Part shown: positions 59,151-64,000 of the stretch, piece after piece | Position numbering within the stretch: position 1 is the first letter of the stretch | Layout: every line of letters begins with the position of its first letter | Position numbers and translations under genes: made by a program | Assembly (NCBI GenBank): GCA_025267735.1 | Contig: CM046304.1 | Location: 28,151,381-28,215,380 of the forward strand | Direction: 5' to 3' | DNA: 64,000 nucleotides | From: Mactra quadrangularis | Lineage: Eukaryota; Mollusca; Bivalvia; Venerida; Mactridae | Notes under the pieces: generated by a model | Told to the model about the DNA's origin: nothing | What the model saw: only the letters and a program-made list of their open reading frames with translations | Databases searched by the model: none

Positions 59151-59160
59151 ACGAAGAATA
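59151..59160 (+). promoter_or_regulatory. Histone-downstream-element-like motif 3
   Basis: ACGAAGAATA, 13 nt after stem-loop 3, in line with motifs 1 and 2. Confidence 0.5.
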
Positions 59161-59184
59161 ACAAACAACATTTATGTCAATATA

Positions 59185-59195
59185 TTTATTTTTTA
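59185..59195 (-). terminator. Poly(A) signal of the zinc-knuckle gene
   Basis: The minus strand carries AAAAAATAAATAT about 110 nt after the stop codon. Before it lies a short repeat of 'cacagtgac'/'cacagtgag' units (59215-59270). There is no stem-loop on this side, so this gene seems to use normal polyadenylation. Confidence 0.45.
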
Positions 59196-59303
59196 AATAT
59201 AACAAATCATTTCACTCACTGTGTTCTGTCACTGTGTACACTCACTACGTCCAGTCACTGTGTTCACTTAATATTAAATGTCAGTTTAAACACTTACAAA
59301 TTA

Positions 59304-59696
59304 TTATAAGTCCATGTTCTTTGCCCGTTTACGTTTCTTTTCTTTCTTTTTTTCCTCCGGTATTTCAGTGTTGATTTTCTCCGGCATGTCTATCTTGTTT
59401 ACCTCCGGCATGTTGATTCTGTTTTCCTCCGGCATGTCGATCACCAACTTATTCTCATTCACATCTTCTTCTTTTGTTTTCAATGGACATTTGTTTATAT
59501 AATGTGTTTTGTCATGACAGTAATAACATCCCTCTGTGTACCTTGGTTGATTCAAACAACTATTCGCATAATGTCCTTTTTCATGACAACGATAACATTC
59601 AATATGACTTAAATCCTCAGTATCCAACTTAACAACAATGGCATGTACTTCAGCAAGTTTTTTCTTTAACTCGTAGATCAATGTACTCTGAGCCAT
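59304..59696 (-). CDS. Double CCHC zinc-knuckle protein, 130 aa
   Basis: ATG at 59696, stop at 59304, no intron. Residues ~5-30 form a likely helix/coiled coil (TLIYELKKKLAEVHAIVVKL). Two zinc knuckles C-x2-C-x4-H-x4-C follow: CYRCHEKGHYANSC (~35-48) and CYYCHDKTHYINKC (~57-70), the pattern of retroviral nucleocapsid and cellular single-strand nucleic-acid-binding proteins. Residues ~85-115 repeat a short unit (NMPEENR, NMPEVNK, DMPEK, EIPEE), and the tail is a lysine/arginine cluster (KKKEKKRKRAK), probably nuclear. It shares a divergent TATA/TATA promoter with the DNA polymerase, so the two are probably co-expressed. A role in binding single-stranded DNA or RNA during replication or packaging is plausible but inferred. 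Confidence 0.75.
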   Translation of the reverse strand: MAQSTLIYELKKKLAEVHAIVVKLDTEDLSHIECYRCHEKGHYANSCLNQPRYTEGCYYCHDKTHYINKCPLKTKEEDVNENKLVIDMPEENRINMPEVNKIDMPEKINTEIPEEKKKEKKRKRAKNMDL

Positions 59697-59733
59697 AATT
59701 GTTCACAGTTCGAAGACGTGTTTCGAAATGATC

Positions 59734-59813
59734 TGAGATCTGAACATCTCCCCCTTTTATACACAACCGCTCACCGTTGGGTATAAAAACGACCGCTGTT
59801 TCTACATTCAGTC
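59734..59813. promoter_or_regulatory. Divergent TATA/Inr promoter between zinc-knuckle and PolB genes
   Basis: Plus: TATAAAA at 59782-59788 and a perfect initiator TCAGTC at 59808, 28 nt from TATA to the start A. Minus: TATAAAA at 59761-59755 and TCAGATC at 59736-59730, 27 nt apart. Only 20 bp separate the two TATA boxes, so the promoters are back to back. Predicted 5' UTRs are ~13 nt (PolB) and ~38 nt. Confidence 0.65.
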
Positions 59814-59822
59814 ATCATAACC

Positions 59823-62800
59823 ATGTCTCACGAAGACGAGCAACCACCTCCTACCAAGAGATTAAAAACAGACAATGTACGTCAGTTTTATAATATACAA
59901 CGGAGGTCGGAAAGAAAATCAAGAAAGTTTAGAACCAAAGCTCAAGTCTACGATGTCACACTACACCAGTATGATCAATCGTATGAATTTACCAGTCGTT
60001 TATTCAACGATATGATTGAACAACTCTACGACACATGTCAAGTGAAATCAACTGATCAAGTTCGATTCTCCATTCAACATCCAGAGCTAGATTTTGGTAT
60101 TCATATACCTTTTAATCAAGCATCCAACGTCATGGGAGAATCGTTATTAGAAGAAATCGAGAAAGTGGCGCAGAGTAATCAAGCCTTTAGAATTCATGAT
60201 GGAGAAACCCAGCTAGAAATAACACATATTGAGATGCCACAAGGCTCTGGGAAGCCTCTACCATTTAAATCCGTAGATGTCAGCCATCTTATTCAAACAA
60301 AACGAAGTATTGTACGTATTGACAACAGTTCAGATTCGATGTGCTTGGCCAGATCTATTGTGGTCGGGCGATGTAAAGCGAACCAGACTTCAACACCTGA
60401 ATGGAAAAAACGTTGGCATCTTATTCGTCAATCCAAGAAAAGTCTACAAACATTAGAAGCAAAAGCGTTATTGGATCAAGTTGGTATAGGAATGCATCAA
60501 CCCTGTGGTATAGAAGAATACAAGAAACTACAAGATCATTTGTACCCAGAGTATGTCATTAAGATACGTACACAACATGGAAAAGATTTTTTATTCACCC
60601 CTCCAGAAGTGACTGAAAAAAGTCGAGTGATACACATCTATCATCATGATAATCATTATGACTGTATTGTTTCTATCACTGGATTCCTAGCAAAACCATA
60701 TTTCTGTGAATATTGTGATGTAGGATATAGTCATCGTGAAGGCCATAAATGTATACATATTTGTGTATGTTATTCACCCACCCCATGTGAGTTTGGTAAA
60801 CCTCATTATTGTTTTGACTGTCGTCGAATGTTCAAGAGTGAACAATGTTATGAGAAGCATAAATCTACGCAAGGAAAACAAAAAAAGACCATATGTCAAT
60901 CGGTGTGTAAATGTAAAACATGTGGACAGATTATTGTTGAAACGAAACGCAATCATCAATGTACAGGTACGAAAAAATGTCGTTATTGTAAAACAACCGT
61001 TGGACCAGATCATGAGTGTTTTATTCCTACGTATGAATCACCAGACAAGAAACCAGCAAAAGTACCCTTTATCTTTTTTGATTTTGAATGTCGCTTTGAT
61101 TCGGGTGAACATATTCCAAATTTCTGTGTAGCTCAAAGAGCGTGTGGGAATTGTATGTGTCAGTCTGTTCAAGAACCCTGCGCAACATGTGATGGTGTTG
61201 AAGGAGCTCGTGAAATGGTGTTTCGCGGAGAAGATACTTTAAAACAGTTCTTTTCATGGCTATTTCAATCAACCCACCGTGGATCAACAGTGATTGCTCA
61301 TAATGCAGGTGGATATGATGTGCAGTTTATTCTACGACATGCTATTACACATGGAAGTGCCAAACCCGAGTTAATCATGAATGGGTCTAAAATTATTATG
61401 ATGAAAATACATGGAGTACGTTTGATTGACTCTCTCAGTTTTCTGAGCATGCCCCTCTCTGCATTTCCAAAAACATTTGGATTGGATGAATTAGCTAAAG
61501 GATGGTTTCCATTCTATGCCAACAAATTGGAGTTTCAAGATTATGTAGGACCCTATTTATCTTTGTATTACTATAGACCTAATAGTATGAAACCAGCTCA
61601 ACGTGAACAATTTTTGGCTTGGTACAATGAACAAAAAGACAAAGTGTTTGACTTTCAATTGGAAATGGAGAAATATTGTAGATCAGATGTTGACATTTTA
61701 CGACGAGGGTGCGGAGAATTTCGTAAACAGTTATTAGAGAGTGATCAAATAGATCCATTCTTGGAAGCGACAACATTAGCACAAGTTTGTAATAAAGCAT
61801 GGAGAAAAAACTCGATGCCAGAACTGAGTTTAGGTATAATTTCTGATGCTGGATATCCCAACAAAACGAAATATTCCATGAAAGGCGTGCGTTGGCTACA
61901 AATGATGGCTTTGACAGAAGGTATTCATATTCAACATGCCTTGAACCATCATGGTGAAGTCAAGATTGGGCCTTATTATGTAGATGGATTTTGTAAAGAT
62001 ACGAATACTGTGTATGAATTTATGGGATGTTGGTATCATGGATGCCCCGAGTGTTTTCCCAATAGTGATCTGATCCATCCGTATTCCTTGAAAACGATGG
62101 GTTTGTTGTATGCCCACACAAAATGTCGTCTCGAAGAATTGAAAGATCAAGGCTACACAGTAGAAGTGATGTGGGAATGTGAATTTGAGAAAAAATGTAA
62201 AGCAGACAAGGCCTATAAAACCAGAGTAGAACGATTTTATTTTGGTCAAGATCCTATCATCCCTCGTGAAGCTTTATTTGGAGGTCGCACCAATGCTGTC
62301 AAATTGTTTCATGAATGTGAAGAAGGTCAAGAAATAAAATATGTGGACATTTGCTCCTTGTATCCCTTTGTGAACAAGTATAGAGCTTACCCTATTGGTC
62401 ATCCTACTATATTGAGTCAAGAACAGATTGATCTCACTCAACTAGATCTCTACAAAGGACTGATTAAATGTTGTGTTTTACCCCCTCAAGATTTATGGAT
62501 GCCAGTACTTCCCATGCATTGTAATAAAAAGATGGTGTTTACATTATGTCGCACATGTGCTGAAGAGGTACAAATGGGAAAGCCATGCACTCATACGATA
62601 AGGGAACGTAGTTTGTTTGGCACATGGACTCATGTTGAACTGGCTAAAGCTATAGAGTTGGGTTATCGTGTATTGAATGTGTATCATGTATGGCATTGGG
62701 AGGAGTGGAGTTCAGATGTGTACCGTCGATACATAGACAAATATTTGAAAATAAAACAAGAAGCTAGTGGTTATCCTAGTGGTGTGACTACAGAAGCAGA

Positions 62801-63611
62801 ACAAAACCAGTTTAAAGAAGACTACTATAAAGCAGAAGGCATTGTGTTAGAGCATGTAGAGAAAAACCCTGGAAAAAGAGCATTTGCTAAAACTATGCTC
62901 AATTGTTTATGGGGTAAAAATGCCCAAAATAATATTCTACCTAAAACAGAGTATGTGCACAAATTAGATCGTTTATATGAGATTTTGTCTGATCCTAGAA
63001 AGTCTGTTAAATATACAGAAACCTTTGATCATGATGAATTCATGTTAGTGAATTATACAGATGAAAACGATAAAGTAGAACCCCACTCTTCATCCAATCC
63101 TGTAGTGGCCTCGTATGTTACTGCCTATGCAAGATTAGAACTTTACAAAGTGCTTGAACCTTTAGGAAAAAGAGTCCTTTATTTTGACACGGACTCTTGC
63201 ATGTTTATTTATGATCCCAACGGGTACAATGTTCCTATCCACTCCAGTCGTTTAGGAATGTGGACCGATGAAGTGCCTCAGGGTCGTATTGTAAAATATG
63301 TAGCTTTAGGTCCAAAGAATTATGGTTATGAATATATAGAAAACGGAGAAGTGCATCAGACTTGCAAAGTCAAAGGCATTACTTTAGATTTCAATGCTTC
63401 ACAGAAAGTTAATTTTAATTCCATGGTAGAATGTGTCAAAAATCGTGATCAGTATTCTACAGTCGTAGAGTATGAATCTAGAATAAAACGACATCGGGAT
63501 CGTAAAGTCACCAGTGAGAAACAAACCAAGACATTTCGTTCGGTATATACAAAACGTATCATCATTGACAATTATATGACGGTGCCCTTTGGTTACACTT
63601 CATTGACATGA
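59823..63611 (+). CDS. pPolB: Protein-primed family B DNA polymerase (DNA_pol_B_2), 1262 aa
   Basis: Single intact ORF; the ATG at 59823 has a good context (aaccATG) 13 nt after the predicted start. The N-terminal ~290 residues are of unclear function. Residues ~295-400 are Cys/His-rich with many C-x2-C pairs, probably several zinc sites. The 3'-5' exonuclease follows: Exo I D420-x-E422 (FFDFEC), Exo II N494 to D499 (AHNAGGYD), Exo III Y618 to D622 (YCRSD). The polymerase has motif A D842 to P848 (DICSLYP), motif B K1023 to G1031 (KTMLNCLWG, with W where Y is usual), motif C D1122-T-D1124-S and K1182-x-KG. This is the protein-primed type found in Polintons, adintoviruses, adenoviruses and linear plasmids. 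The ~1260-residue length with a Cys-rich insert before the exonuclease matches invertebrate Polinton-type enzymes. All catalytic residues are present. The terminal protein is not identified. The stop overlaps the start of the next ORF by ATGA. Confidence 0.95.
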   Translation: MSHEDEQPPPTKRLKTDNVRQFYNIQRRSERKSRKFRTKAQVYDVTLHQYDQSYEFTSRLFNDMIEQLYDTCQVKSTDQVRFSIQHPELDFGIHIPFNQASNVMGESLLEEIEKVAQSNQAFRIHDGETQLEITHIEMPQGSGKPLPFKSVDVSHLIQTKRSIVRIDNSSDSMCLARSIVVGRCKANQTSTPEWKKRWHLIRQSKKSLQTLEAKALLDQVGIGMHQPCGIEEYKKLQDHLYPEYVIKIRTQHGKDFLFTPPEVTEKSRVIHIYHHDNHYDCIVSITGFLAKPYFCEYCDVGYSHREGHKCIHICVCYSPTPCEFGKPHYCFDCRRMFKSEQCYEKHKSTQGKQKKTICQSVCKCKTCGQIIVETKRNHQCTGTKKCRYCKTTVGPDHECFIPTYESPDKKPAKVPFIFFDFECRFDSGEHIPNFCVAQRACGNCMCQSVQEPCATCDGVEGAREMVFRGEDTLKQFFSWLFQSTHRGSTVIAHNAGGYDVQFILRHAITHGSAKPELIMNGSKIIMMKIHGVRLIDSLSFLSMPLSAFPKTFGLDELAKGWFPFYANKLEFQDYVGPYLSLYYYRPNSMKPAQREQFLAWYNEQKDKVFDFQLEMEKYCRSDVDILRRGCGEFRKQLLESDQIDPFLEATTLAQVCNKAWRKNSMPELSLGIISDAGYPNKTKYSMKGVRWLQMMALTEGIHIQHALNHHGEVKIGPYYVDGFCKDTNTVYEFMGCWYHGCPECFPNSDLIHPYSLKTMGLLYAHTKCRLEELKDQGYTVEVMWECEFEKKCKADKAYKTRVERFYFGQDPIIPREALFGGRTNAVKLFHECEEGQEIKYVDICSLYPFVNKYRAYPIGHPTILSQEQIDLTQLDLYKGLIKCCVLPPQDLWMPVLPMHCNKKMVFTLCRTCAEEVQMGKPCTHTIRERSLFGTWTHVELAKAIELGYRVLNVYHVWHWEEWSSDVYRRYIDKYLKIKQEASGYPSGVTTEAEQNQFKEDYYKAEGIVLEHVEKNPGKRAFAKTMLNCLWGKNAQNNILPKTEYVHKLDRLYEILSDPRKSVKYTETFDHDEFMLVNYTDENDKVEPHSSSNPVVASYVTAYARLELYKVLEPLGKRVLYFDTDSCMFIYDPNGYNVPIHSSRLGMWTDEVPQGRIVKYVALGPKNYGYEYIENGEVHQTCKVKGITLDFNASQKVNFNSMVECVKNRDQYSTVVEYESRIKRHRDRKVTSEKQTKTFRSVYTKRIIIDNYMTVPFGYTSLT

Positions 63612-64000
63612 TGGACTTGATACCATACTTACCGATTGAATTGAGAGAGAAAATTTATCGTTATGTGGTATGGGCCAATGCAAAACGCTGGAAAACGGAA
63701 TTGGTGTTAGCCTGGGCAAGTCACAATGCTTTGCATAGTTTACAAAAGAAGGACTTTCGATTAGAATCTATGGTGTTGGATGTTTTGGGAAGAGATGATT
63801 TGACGATTCATCAAAGACAACCCGTGTTAAGAAAATTTAACATGGTGCAGCAAAAAGTGTATCATATGGTATCACGTATTTGGGGTTTTAGTTTCACTGA
63901 TGCAGAAATGAAAGAAACTGAACTTTTAGCACAACGGTTTCATCAAAGTTGTGTTTTTGTGTGGTATTACTATGTGAACACAATGTATGGGGTGCGTATA
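63608..64000 (+). CDS. F-box-like ORF downstream of PolB, truncated by the window
   Basis: The ATG at 63608 overlaps the PolB stop (ATGA); a second ATG follows at 63611. The frame is open for 131 codons to the window end. The N-terminus (LIPYLPIELREKIYRYVVW) resembles an F-box start (LPxEL-x2-KIy), a motif that recruits SCF ubiquitin ligases, but it is short and could be coincidental. The rest is rich in W, H and K with a tyrosine patch (VWYYYVN) and is not recognised. No promoter is evident in the PolB 3' end, so expression may depend on reinitiation after PolB, an unusual arrangement in an animal genome but common in viruses. Incomplete; length unknown. Confidence 0.6.
   Translation, partial: MMDLIPYLPIELREKIYRYVVWANAKRWKTELVLAWASHNALHSLQKKDFRLESMVLDVLGRDDLTIHQRQPVLRKFNMVQQKVYHMVSRIWGFSFTDAEMKETELLAQRFHQSCVFVWYYYVNTMYGVRI

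Larger units (their letters stand above)
57200..64000. mobile_element. Virus-like DNA element with protein-primed PolB (Polinton/adintovirus type), left part
   Basis: A compact gene block unlike the rest of the window: six ORFs without introns in about 6.8 kb, mostly in divergent pairs around TATA/initiator promoters, with histone-type 3' stem-loops. The large ORF is a protein-primed family B DNA polymerase, the hallmark of Polintons/Mavericks and adintoviruses. Integrase, packaging ATPase, protease and capsid genes are not in the window and are expected to the right if the assignment holds. The exact left end is not defined; the inverted/tandem block at 56.92-57.16 kb is a candidate. All ORFs are intact, so the copy looks young. 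Confidence 0.7.

Noticed and set aside
60736..62249. Several 72-131 aa ORFs in other frames inside the DNA polymerase
   Set aside because: Shadows of the 1262-aa ORF in both strands, with no independent motif.
57200..64000. Adenovirus, or host DNA polymerase delta/zeta
   Set aside because: The polymerase has the protein-primed layout (DICSLYP motif, DTDS motif, Cys-rich insert) and none of the adenoviral or cellular replicative domain context. Polinton/adintovirus type fits best.

Overview
This is invertebrate nuclear DNA, and the repeat vocabulary points to a mollusc, most likely a bivalve. The signs are AT-rich intergenic sequence, GT-AG introns, tRNA-derived SINEs with the tail typical of bivalve SINEs, elements carrying runs of 'gtccgtccgtc', and composite repeats with internal tandem cores. 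Taxonomy is inferred from this alone. There are no bacterial features.

Layout. (1) 0.3-14.3 kb is a diverged direct duplication: 0.3-5.0 kb and 8.6-14.3 kb carry the same minus-strand, spliced, unrecognised locus. A 1.5 kb composite repeat sits in the second copy only, and a decayed LINE 3' end lies between the copies. (2) 14501-33735 is bounded by a 50-bp terminal inverted repeat (49/50 match) and looks like one 19.2 kb non-autonomous element. It holds two large arrays of a ~187-bp satellite in opposite orientations, a short block of diverged units, a spacer with an inserted SINE, and a third, different ~200-bp array. No transposase is visible. (3) 33.7-53.4 kb holds three genes. One is a HARBI1/Harbinger-type nuclease with an intact DDE triad. 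One is a minus-strand four-exon gene for a small unrecognised protein ending in a basic/leucine-rich stretch. The third is a chain of in-frame plus-strand microexons that is either a separate ~80-aa gene or the C-terminal tail of the HARBI1-like protein. The introns are full of MITEs, a mariner fossil and composite repeats. (4) 53.3-56.9 kb is repeat debris.

(5) 57.2-64.0 kb is the left part of a virus-like DNA element of the Polinton/Maverick-adintovirus type. It has a protein-primed family B DNA polymerase of 1262 aa with all exonuclease and polymerase motifs, a downstream F-box-like ORF that overlaps it by ATGA and runs off the window, and four small genes: Gln-rich, Pro/Cys-rich, a probably N-myristoylated protein with three YPDL motifs, and a double CCHC zinc-knuckle protein. 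The genes stand in divergent pairs, mostly with TATA/initiator promoters.

The most notable observation is that three of the small genes end not in a poly(A) signal but in a textbook metazoan replication-dependent histone 3' stem-loop (GGCCCT-TTTC/TCTC-AGGGCC), 14-25 nt after the stop, each followed by a purine-rich CGRAAGAAT-like element where histone genes have the U7-binding site. This suggests an element that uses the host S-phase histone mRNA pathway. The second notable observation is the giant satellite-bearing TIR element.
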